Part shown: piece by piece, positions 47,100 through 56,896 of the stretch
Layout: every line of letters starts with the position of its first letter
Position numbering within the stretch: the stretch's first letter is position 1
Origin: Diogma glabrata
Taxonomy: Eukaryota > Arthropoda > Insecta > Diptera > Cylindrotomidae
DNA: 64,000 nucleotides
Direction: 5' to 3'
Assembly (NCBI GenBank): GCA_963693315.1
Contig: OY856186.1
Span: forward strand, 382,638,215-382,702,214
Notes under the pieces: generated by a model
Seen by the model: only the letters and a program-made list of their open reading frames with translations
Databases searched by the model: none
Told to the model about the DNA's origin: nothing
Program-made: the position numbers and the translations under genes

Positions 47100-47690
47100 T
47101 GATACCAAAGAATCTCGTTCCCTAATCGAACTATTTGGAGCTTCTCATGAAGCTTAGTATTTGCGTGAGTTTATAATTACCCAGGCCGGTGAGAGTTTTA
47201 AATGTGTGCGTTCCAAAAGAATTTGCCGTAGAAAGGGCGAATGCTGGACACGTGCAAAGTAGATAAAACGCTGGTTCCAAATGATCCTTAACCTTACAGC
47301 TCCTTCCTTGGGTGCTCTCCAAGGATTCAGTAACCAGTGATGACTTTACAAATGAACTAATATTGTGCCTACTCAAGGATATAAGTTCTATGGAACGCTG
47401 CAAGTCTAGTGTGGGAAAGATTAACCTGCTTATCTTGCAGCTAATTTTGATTGACTACCGCCCTATAGGTTACGCATTAACCACTGTCATAAGTTAGTTG
47501 CTTGAGAGGGGCAAACGACCCGCTTAGAGCTTCCATTTCTTGTAGAAGATCGAGTTCAGTCCGTTGCTTAGCAAGTGCGTCCGTTATATAGTTGCCCTTA
47601 ACGCCACTGTAACCCGGCACCTATAGAATATGAACGGTGAAATTAACGGTGTTTAGTGTCACTTTTGACGCCGTTGCTACTACATCTACC
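47100..47690 (-). pseudogene. LINE RNase H domain and 3' tail remnant
   Basis: Reading the minus strand, HILWVPGYSGVKGNYITDAL AKQ (about 47590; one position is a stop in the raw frame) is an RNase H motif of I/R1-type LINEs. After a frameshift, SRHNISSFV, LLCTCPAFALSTANSFG and TFKTLTGLGNYKLTQILSFM RSSK (47131-47403) form the cysteine-containing end of such polyproteins. The following 3' flank holds CAACCTAACCTAAC. No RT is present. It lies inside hAT-C, left of the Harbinger element. Confidence 0.75.
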
Positions 47691-48041
47691 GATTTCGATG
47701 CAGTTATTTATGTTTATATTTAGATATATATTTGTGTAAATAATAAATCTTTAAATCATAAAAACAGAAGTAAAAAATGTTCTTTTTAAAACCGACATTT
47801 TTGGCAAATTAAAATTGGAAAAAACATATAAAATTATAAATTGTATTATAAATTATAAATCCTTACTTAAGCCCATAGTCCACTACAGTAATTTCAGCGC
47901 TGAAAACAATTATTTTAAAAAGAGAACACAACATGAGACAGATAAATCAATACAAAAAATTATGGCAACCAAATTGACAACTTAAAGAAAAGAAAATTTT
48001 GTTTAATTTTAAAATCGTTTATCAAAACAAAAACTAAGAAA

Positions 48042-49056
48042 ATGGCGAGCTGTGAAATAAAAAAAAGAAAAATTTGTGATATAAGTGATAAAAAGTAAGT
48101 AAGATGATATTTGAATATATCTATATTTTATATCTACATTGAGTACATATATTATATGAATAATATTTTAAAATTTAAGTAAATAAACTTATTTGTAGAT
48201 GGCCAGTGGAAGTTGAGACAGCACTGATAAATTTTATTAAAGAGAATCAATTCATGTGGGACTCCGAACATGTGTCATATAAAAACAAAATCAGAAAAAC
48301 GGAAACATTTCATAAAATAACAAAATGTTTGGCAACAGAATATCCGCATTTAGGAATAAATTATGGTGATATACATCTTCAATATATGTATTTATAAAAA
48401 ATCTTACGTTTATTAATTTTGTAGATAGTGTTACAAGAAAATGGCGAAATATAAAATCGTATTTTGTACAAATAAATTCAAAATACATTTCATCAAAAAA
48501 CAAAAGTGGAAATGGAACTGATGATATAGTCACGCCAAATTGGAGCCATTGGGATGACTTGGCTTTCTTGAGACCATCAACAATTCCAACTATAAGTTTC
48601 AATAATTTGCCGATAAGTTTTAATTTGCCTGTGGTGCGCACGACCTAAATAGCTTCGAGTTATAACACTTATTTATAAAAATATTATAATTTTTAGGAAT
48701 GCACTGATACCAATACTGATGATACGATGTCCGATGTGTTTATCCAAGAGGAATCATTGTCAAGAACATTCAAAACACCAACAAATAGTCATACCCCTAC
48801 TAGAAAAAAAAAATCGTCTTCTTGTAACATAGACGACGCTATAATTAGTATAGCCGACAATATTTCCAAAATATCAAATACTAACAATAGTTCTGATACT
48901 TTGTTACCTGGTCCTGGAAAAACCCAAGTATTTGCGGATTATATTAAATCGCAATTAGATTTTATCACTGACGAGCGTCTTTATATTAAAACTGAAATGG
49001 AAATCAATAAAATATTGTTAAATGCAAAAGAAGAACAATTAAATATAAAATGGTAA
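48042..49056 (+). CDS. Harbinger MADF/Myb-like DNA-binding protein, four exons
   Basis: Predicted exons 48042-48094, 48199-48365, 48425-48633 and 48697-49056. All introns are GT...AG and phases agree across every junction, giving about 262 residues. The MADF-like domain (about residues 18-90) contains KWPVEVETALINFIKENQFM WD, YKNKIRK, and VTRKWRNIKSYFV. A Ser/Thr-rich middle follows, and the C-terminal QVFADYIKSQLDFITDERLY is BESS-like in position. In Harbinger elements this partner binds DNA and helps bring the nuclease to the nucleus and to the ends. The exon 3/4 junction (GTG|GTGCGC) is the least certain: without splicing, exon 3 would stop at about 48647. Confidence 0.72.
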
Positions 49057-49095
49057 TAATATACATATGAAATATTTAAAACTCTAATTTTGTGT

Positions 49096-50356
49096 TTAAA
49101 CAATTTTATTATTATTTATAAATGTTTTTAATTCGTCTCTTTGACGATGTACATTTTTATCGTCTCTACCCTGATTTTGAAATTGCGATAATGAAGGTGG
49201 AATAACAATCTTTTCACTGGTCACATTATTTGTTGATCGTGAAACAGCTAAAAAATTATGTAATGCGATGCAACATAAAGTTATTTTAATAGCTTTCTCT
49301 GGACCAACATTTATAGGGTAGAGTAATATTCGGAATCTGTTGCTTAATATTCCGAAAGCATTTTCTACTACTCTTCTTGCACGTGACAACCTATAATTAA
49401 AATATTGTTCCTCATCGGTTAAATTTTTTTTACTGTATGGCTTCATTAGAAATTTTTTTAGAGGAAATGCATCGTCTCCAATAAAAAAATAGTCTGATGT
49501 GATGTTTGAATTAGGAAGAGTTGAAGGTTTTGGAAATGAAAGTTTATTATTTTCTAGGGCATAGCTCAAAATAGAACGATTGAATATTCCACCATCACTC
49601 ATACGTCCATTTGATCCAACATCACAAAAAATAAATTTATAGTTGGCATCTACAACAGCCATCAGCACAATTGAATTTTGTGATTTATAGTTATAGTATC
49701 TTGATCCAGCTGATCTAGGGGCCATAATTGCAACGTGTTTTCCATCAATTGCTCCACAACAATTTGGAAAATTCCATTTGTCTTCAAATTCATCTGCAAT
49801 TTTTTTCCATTCCTCTGATGTGGTAGAAAATTTTAGATACTCCTCTTTCAACGCATTATAAATTTCGTCACACATTTCTGGAATGATTCTGCTAATTGTA
49901 GTTTGAGCTATCCGAAATCCATATTGTAAGCTGGTTTGTGTTTCTCCTAAAAAATGTATTGATTGATATATAATAATAGGTGCCGACTACATTTCGTTAA
50001 AATTTTATTTGAGTTAATGGTTTACCTGATGCCAAAAATCTTAGAGTAACTGCTAATCTCTCTGCTGTGCTAATGGATTCTCGCATATTAGTATTTTGTC
50101 TCTCCAGATGTGGTGACAATTTAGAAAGTAAAAGGTTAAAATTGTCGGGAGACATCCTTAAAAAATTTGAAAATAGTTCTACATTAGAACACTTCAAATT
50201 CGGCATTAATTTATAAAAATGCCCCAGTTCTTTTCTCTTTGATAAAAAATCCCTTATCCATATAGCTCTCTTCTTTTTTGCTAACATTTTTTTCTTTTTT
50301 AATAATAGTAGCATTGCAGCCACAGAATAATTTAATTTTAAATTTTTATGCTTCAT
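49096..50356 (-). CDS. Harbinger DDE nuclease (transposase), two exons
   Basis: Predicted exon 1 is 50356-50026 and exon 2 is 49946-49096, with an intron 50025-49947 of 79 bp (CAG|GTAAAC ... TTTTTAG|GAGAAA). The joined protein has 393 residues. The N-terminal helix-turn-helix-like region ends AVTLRFLASGETQTSLQYGF. The DDE_4 nuclease carries its triad in GAIDGKH (Asp about 178), IGDDAFPL (Asp about 268) and ARRVVENAFGILSNRFR (Glu about 305). CCIALHNFL near the end is also typical. All three catalytic residues are present and no stop interrupts the spliced frame. Confidence 0.9.
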
Positions 50357-50802
50357 TTTGAAATAAACGTCTAATTTTTTAAAACAAAAGTGAAGTTAAC
50401 TACATATTAAAATAAATTGTTTTTCTCAGGTTTACCAACAAAAATTTATAGCATTATAGCATTATTTTAAAATGAGTCTTTTTTTTTAACTATTTGTCCA
50501 TGAATTTCAGTTGTAGTTGAATTTTTAAGTATTCATATGAAATAATAACAGTTTATTAAATATTAAAATTAATTTTTAGATATTAAAATATGGTTTCATA
50601 AATTCGCCAGCTTTAAGCAACCATAAATTGCAAAGAATTTCAGCGCTTAAAATGTGTTTATAGGAAAAATTGCAATTGATTTAGTAATTGAGAACGGGAC
50701 AAAATATATGAGTGCGTCTTTTATTTTCTCACGTATTTTTCCATAAACGAATTTCAGCGTTAGTTTCAGCGCTGAAAATTACATAGTGGACTATGGGCTT
50801 TA

Positions 50803-51688
50803 GTAACTTTCAAACAAACAAAAATTATACAAAATCAATATTCCTAGTCTCTAAACTTCTTAACATATTTTGAGGCACCCTGTGTCAAAGCTATGAAAAA
50901 ATAAAAATTAGTCCAAAAATAACAATTCAATGTTTACAGTAATCACACACTCCCCTAATCATTTAATGCAGTACTCTGCACAACGATCTTCATTTTCAGC
51001 CATACAAAAATCAGATAATTCCAGAAATAAATCCATCAGACTTCGAATTACGCCATCAATTTGCTAATGGCGATACAAACAAACTTAAAACTACGAGTGG
51101 TGTTGGTGTTTCGGTGTGGGTTTAGGTCTTATGGAGCAATGAGACGGTATTTTTTAAAACGAACTCTATATTGTTTTTATTGCGATGTTTTTCGTTGAAC
51201 AAACTGGAAGGAGTGGTTTTCCAGAAATTGTGAATTCATTTGAAATTCTGACATCTGATCTGACACGTCACATGTTGGAAAGAAAATGTTTTCTTTTAAA
51301 CTTCGATAATATGGTGAGCCTTTAAGATAAGCGACCATTTTGTAGATACTTTTGTGGCAGTATTATTGGTAGTACTTATTAAATTGAATTGAAGATCAGT
51401 GATATGAACTGTAAAATTTTTTTTCATTCTTGTCAATAAATAGTTCGATTTTGTTTATTTCTAATACTTTAATTGCAGGCGGTTTTTTCTATCGAGATGA
51501 TCATATATCACAAATAAAAAACAAATAATTTAATTTAATATTGATGCTAACGTTTTGAAATAATTTTGAACAGCAAATTCTTTAGTTCCATAACTGTTAT
51601 ATGCTTCATGAGCTTCGTGTTCTAGGGGGGGCCAAAATTCGTCTAGAGGGGGCCGGGCCCTCTGGGCCCCTACCTAGTTACGCCTATG
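50803..51688. other. Right part of hAT-C
   Basis: No ORF of known family. The last 70 bp are GC-rich (GGGGGGGCC, GGGCCGGGCCC) and form the subterminal block of hAT-C. Confidence 0.55.
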
Positions 51689-52052
51689 GAATTGAATGAT
51701 AATTAATGGAACTATTAGTTCTAAAATAAAATTATGTAGTACATATAATTGTTTTTATTTACTGTGCAGACCAGTTTATCGAGATGAATGGTAAAATTAT
51801 CTTGGCAATTGGTGATGATATTCTAAAATTATATTCTTGGGAAAAGCAAAATGTTGGGTATCACCAAATCATCACATCACCTTCACTTATCGAAATAAAA
51901 AATTATTACACATAAATTTTTGTCCAACATATACCGATTTTTATGATTTAAACATTTTGCTGCTGATATAAACAAAAATGCAGAATTTGACAGCTAAAAT
52001 AGGCAAAATGTGCCAATATGTCTATTTCTAATAATAGTAGATTATGATGCAT

Positions 52053-52259
52053 GTATGTGGAGTTTGCAAATCGAGGCGCTAACCGAAATTCGTACCCACA
52101 TTAAGTCCAATATAACTTACATTCGTGCTTCATATACTAATTTTTATTCGCCGTTAGCAATATAATTTTAAAAATTGTTTAATCTAAATCAAAATTAAAA
52201 ATTATATAAATTTTGAAATAAAAATATGTTGAACAAGTAACCTTTGACCAAAATATTTG
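52053..52259 (+). repeat. 205-bp dispersed repeat, copy 1
   Basis: From GTATGTGGAGTTTGC to CAAGTAACCTTTGACCAAAA TATTT, matching 60642-60845 along its length, including ACCCACATTAAGTC and TTTTTATTCGCCG. No coding potential; family unknown. Confidence 0.75.
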
Positions 52260-52269
52260 TAAGTTTGTC

Positions 52270-52700
52270 AAACAAATTGTATTACTATCACAACAAAATA
52301 TAACAAAAATTTTTATAGGATTATGAAATTTTGAATTGATGGTTGCTTCAAAACCCCCTATTAAAACCCCCTAATTCATATTTTAGCACAGAAAAAAACG
52401 TGAACTTGTAGCGTCATTTTGAAATTAAAACTCAATATAAAAAATTCAAAATATTTAATCAAAAACACTAATCCAATTTTTGCATATGGCAATGTTCATT
52501 GTTTTTTTTAATATGGCGTCAATGAATCAGGCTTGAAGAATATCGGAGGTTTTGGTTGCTTTGATAAAAAAAAATTTATTTTTTATGTATTTTATACAAA
52601 TTTTGTTTTTTACTTTTTTGGACGTAACTATGAGAACAAAATATATATGGTTAAGGTTAAAAGTGACATTTTACGACGGAAAATTACAGTAATAAAGTAA
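52270..52700. repeat. Diverged Y-family segment
   Basis: CAAACAAATTGTATTACTAT CACAACAAAA, GGATTATGAAATTTTGAATT and GCTTTGATAAAAAAAAATTT follow the order seen in 38400-39000, but no GGCAAACGGC terminus is left. Old copy. Confidence 0.35.
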
Positions 52701-52790
52701 CATTTTAAAATTTAGGTGATTTAATTGTTTGTGGCTCTGCATGGCTAACTTGCTAGCGAAACTTCAAATTTAATTGTTTTGAAAACTCCT

Positions 52791-53037
52791 GGGGCCCCAT
52801 TCCCGAACACATAAATGTGAATTTTGACAATATTGTGAAGTTTGTGTTGCATAACATTGAATGGTAACGGTAACGATTTTCCGAAAAACGAATTTTACAG
52901 TATTGTTTAAATTTATTTTTGACAATATTGTGAAATTCGTTTTTCGTAAAATCGTTACCGTTACCGTTGAATGTTATGAAATACAAACTTCACAATATTA
53001 TCAAAATTCACATTTATGTGTTCGGGAATAGGGCCCC
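52791..53037. mobile_element. MITE with TIRs of about 110 bp
   Basis: GGGGCCCCATTCCCGAACAC at the left pairs with GTGTTCGGGAATAGGGCCCC at the right. Complementarity continues through ACAATATTGTGAAGTTTGT, AACGGTAACGATTTT and AAACGAATTT almost to the centre. About 247 bp. TSD not clear. The ORF at 52753-52986 is a reading of this palindrome. Confidence 0.85.
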
Positions 53038-53074
53038 TGTAGAAATAACACACAATTTTTATGTGTTAAAGTAC

Positions 53075-54035
53075 AATCCGTTTCATAACGGTTCGTATCA
53101 TAATAGTGAAAAGTCATATAATCGAATCGTGTCATAGAACCGAAAATCATTAGTTAGATCGAAAGTTCATACAACCAAATTTCATATCATTGAATTGTTT
53201 TGAATCTAAAAAATCATTACATCCAAATTTCATATCACAGAAAGTTCATAAGTCGAAAAGTCGAAAGATCATATCACCGAAAATCATATAATCGAAAATT
53301 TAATTCATAAAATCGAAAAATCATTTCGTCGAAATTCGTAAAATAGAATAAAAAATCATATTATAGAAATATCATAACATCGAAAATTTTCGATGTAATA
53401 GATAAATCATTACATTCAAACACAACACTGGGTATTCTCTCCTCACAGATAAAATTATTGTAAATTGGAATACCAGATAGCCGGCAGTATATTTTAGTAA
53501 TTATATTGATTTGTATTATATTTATTAACAATAGAAGTGTTAGTGTTTAAGATTTTTGAAGTGATTTGAGAGTGTGGAGTGGAGCTGGAACTTTCATGTA
53601 TTCGGAGAATAATTTGGTACCTCGAACAAATCGTTTTTATTTTCGTTTATAATATTTTGTTCGTTTCCGAAATATTTTTATCTTTGCGGAGAGTATAACC
53701 CAGTTTTTCAAATATTTGATTTTTTGATGTAATGTAACTTATTTATTATATCGAATATTTTCGATGCTATGATATTTCGATAATATGATTTTTTATTCGA
53801 TTTTATGAATTTCGATAATCTGATTTTTCGATGGTATGATATTTTCAGTACATCGAAAAAATTCGGTGCAATGCCTTTTCGACAGTGTGAACTTTCGGTG
53901 TTATGATTTTCGATGTTGTGATTTTCGGTTGTTTGATTTTTCGATATCATGATTTTTATTTTTCGATTTATTGATATTTTTCTATGTAACAAGTTTTGAC
54001 GTGTATGATTTTTCGATGATATGGCACGATCGGCA
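53075..54035. mobile_element. Foldback-like element with two facing 16-bp repeat arrays
   Basis: The left array (53075-53415) repeats degenerate ATCATATAATCGAAAA words. The right array (53720-54035) repeats their complement, TATGATTTTTCGAT, at about 16-17 bp spacing. A non-repetitive core of about 300 bp lies between (53416-53719). The ORF at 53708-53992 is the array in translation. The layout recalls Foldback/Galileo-type elements, whose inverted ends are tandem arrays. No transposase and no defined TSD. Confidence 0.65.
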
Positions 54036-54212
54036 ATTTTTTACTAACATATAAAAAATGTATGTGTTGTATATAAATATTATATATATTTTCAATAAAT
54101 TGTAAAATTTAAGTAGTTAATTTAGTGAAGGAGCTAATATAATGAACTATTTCAAATCAAATTCAAAATTGTTGAAGAAGCTTGCATTTGATCTTAACTT
54201 AAGAGTTATAAG

Positions 54213-56062
54213 CAGAGTTGGTTTGTTTTAAACACTTTTGTTTTAAACACTGTTTAAAACAGTGTTTAAAACAAATTGTTTTTTTTAAAAAAAACAATGT
54301 TTTAAACAAAAATTTGTTTTTTTTAAATATTGCAATGTTGCTTATTTGCTTTCCAATAGAACTGTTGTGCGCTGTCGTGTTTTACCGTTTTTAATACATT
54401 TGACCACCTGAGAGCACCTTTTGGCACCTTAAGCGTCATTAAAATTTTAAAAAAATTTTAAAGCTTTCATATGTTTTTTTGTTAATAAAATGCGTTGTAA
54501 GGTGTTGATGAACGCAAATCTTTATGTTTTGTTTTTTTTTTCAAAGAAGAAAAAAAAAATATGACATAACCCAGGATAGGATACATAAAATAAAAATAAA
54601 ATAAGAGATAAAAAGAAAATGTCTTTTAAAAATTTGCAAAATTAGAAATTAAAAGGGGGTTGCCAATAATCCAGCTAGTGGTATATTCCTTGATCATGTG
54701 ACGCACTGTCTTTCTCAACTATTAAAGCACACACAAAGAGAAATATCAAAGCTCGATTCCTCGAGTAAGCAATAACGTGCCATTGCCAAAGAATACTTCA
54801 TAGATAAAATTTAGGGTTGACTAGGTAGTGATATCTTACTACTATTTCCTGTGGTATGTGATATCTCACGTTCACTCGTTTGTCAATACTAGCCAAACTA
54901 TTATTAGAAATGTGCTGACGGATGTGTTATTCGATTCCCGACAGACGTTCAATGGAGGAGCAAGTGCAATTTGTTTAATTGTTAAATAAAAAAGTGGTAA
55001 ATATATGCTATTCCTGTGGATCAGAAGGAACATCTCAATTTTGAAAAGGAAATTAAAGATTAGCTTACGTATTTCATATCAGTGATATATATTAACATTT
55101 TTTACCAGATACTTAACAAGGCTTGATAAAATAGGTTGAGGAACTTTATCAAATTTAAAAACCAGTCGCAAATGCTTTGAACAAATGAATCAAATTTAGA
55201 AGCAGTTACGACATGATTTTAGATTTTATTTTTGGCCATCAATTGTGATGCAAAAAATAATCAAACACGCATATTCAGCATTTTCGTCTCCGTTACATTA
55301 CGGTTATATTTTAAATTTAAATAAAATTATAGTGCTTTAAAAATTCAAATTCAAAATCTTGTTGTTTTCAATAGATTTTTTGTTAAAGGTACTATATCGT
55401 TACAGCGAATATTCTTATAAGAATGATATCAATATCGTAATCTGTGATTTACAATCAGAAACTCAATTTATTTATTTAATCAAATCGTTTACCTGTTTTC
55501 CATAATCTTTTCTAGTTGAACTATTTAGGTGCATCACGACTCGGAAATACGCAGAATTCTTAACATAATTTAAATTTCTGAAGTTTACGTTAGCCAATTA
55601 ATACAACAATGCCATTAAATTGAGGTGGTAGCTATTCTTAGTCATCTTGGGACAACTATTTGAGTAGCTACTGAGAATATTCAAGAAATCTTGAGATTGA
55701 GAAATCTTAAACGTAATCCTTAACGATTAAACTTAAACGCATTTTCAAAGAATCTTACGAACATTTGGACGTACAGACCCTCTTCAGATGAAAATCTTTA
55801 GACGACCCGTATTAATCTGAGTATATTTAAAATACTTATTTTCTTTGGAGTTTTCTCACTCCAATTACATATTTTCATTTAAAACCAAAAAAACGAATCT
55901 TTGTAGTATAAAACATATTTAAAACAAAAAAAACACAAAAAAAACAAAAAAAACACAAAAAAAACAAAAAAAACTGTTTTAAACAATAAAAAACGCGTTT
56001 TAAACAAAAAAAACAGTTTTTTTTGTTTTTTTTAAAAAAAACAGTGTTTTTAACCAACGCTG
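54213..56062. mobile_element. hAT-D, non-autonomous, AAAC-rich ends
   Basis: Left end CAGAGTTGGTTTGTTTTAAA; right end on the minus strand CAGCGTTGGTTAAAAACACT. A perfect 8-bp TSD GTTATAAG lies at 54205-54212 and 56063-56070 (fits the hAT nTnnnnAn pattern). Both subterminal zones are arrays of GTTTTAAAC / AAACAAAAAA words (54235-54335 and 55910-56045). 1850 bp, no transposase. It contains a fragment of repeat R (about 54475-54625). Confidence 0.9.
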
Positions 56063-56070
56063 GTTATAAG

Positions 56071-56890
56071 TCATTTATTTGAATTTGAATTTAATTCAAT
56101 TTAATTAAATTTTTTCAAGTACGTTGTGCTGTATATCTGCTTTTATCCTGACGTTTTTGGACTCTGTTTCAAAGCAAGCTATTCGAATTATAAGTGATCG
56201 AAATTTCATATCAATCAATCTTAATTTTTTTAATCTTGATTTTTACGGATACATCAAAAATCAAATATATTATAAAACTGTCAAATTAAGCTATAGTTAA
56301 AATAAGTTTGCCATACAATTCTCGCGCGACTACCGAATGATTATGGAAACTTATTCATTTTGATTATGACAAAGTGTATGTATAAATGTGATAGTTATAG
56401 TGTATGTGATAGGTTATAGTGTACAAATTCTACAAAATATCATTTAATAATATAGATAGATACTTTTTTGAAAAAACAAAAGCGAAAACAATTTAGCATC
56501 AATTTGGATAATTGGGTCACCTCATCTACAGATTGCACCATTATCAAATATTAAAGTTATGAGGAAAAGATTAGTAAATTTGGAAACTAAAAACACTATC
56601 AACTGAGTTTTCCCTTTGTTCACGGCATTCCAACAACTTTGCTTACAGTGAAGAAGTAAGAGAATGTCCTGCAGAAATTTGATTAGAACTGAATTATGAT
56701 TTTTACCATATATGTAAGTGTGATACATGTTATTAAAAATTAATGAAAATCAAGATAATGCGAAGAAAATCGAGGACTAATTCACAGTGATAATTGTTTT
56801 TGTTTTGCTTTGAACTAATTTCGTAAGGGGTATAGGCGTATTAACAACAACCTAGATAACGACAACCTATTCGAAAAAAATAATTAGTAA
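56071..56890. other. Non-coding region, nothing recognised
   Basis: The small ORF at 56522-56728 has no recognisable motif. Confidence 0.4.
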
Positions 56891-56896
56891 TTAAAA

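Larger units (their letters stand above)
47870..50799. mobile_element. Complete PIF/Harbinger transposon
   Basis: Termini AGCCCATAGTCCACTA and, inverted, TAGTGGACTATGGGCT; inside both lies TTTCAGCGCTGAAAA. The 3-bp TSD TTA (47867-47869 and 50800-50802) is the TWA target of this superfamily. 2930 bp with the two classical genes, convergently arranged: a MADF/Myb-like gene (plus strand) and a DDE nuclease (minus strand). Their 3' ends are about 40 bp apart. Both frames are intact after splicing, so it could be autonomous. Confidence 0.93.
46851..51688. mobile_element. hAT-C, containing Harbinger and LINE insertions
   Basis: Left end CATTGGCGTAACTAGG; right end on the minus strand CATAGGCGTAACTAGG. 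A perfect 8-bp TSD GAATTGAA lies at 46843-46850 and 51689-51696. GGCCC-rich blocks lie just inside both ends. The non-Harbinger interior (about 1.9 kb) has no hAT transposase that I recognise, so it is non-autonomous or decayed. Confidence 0.9.
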
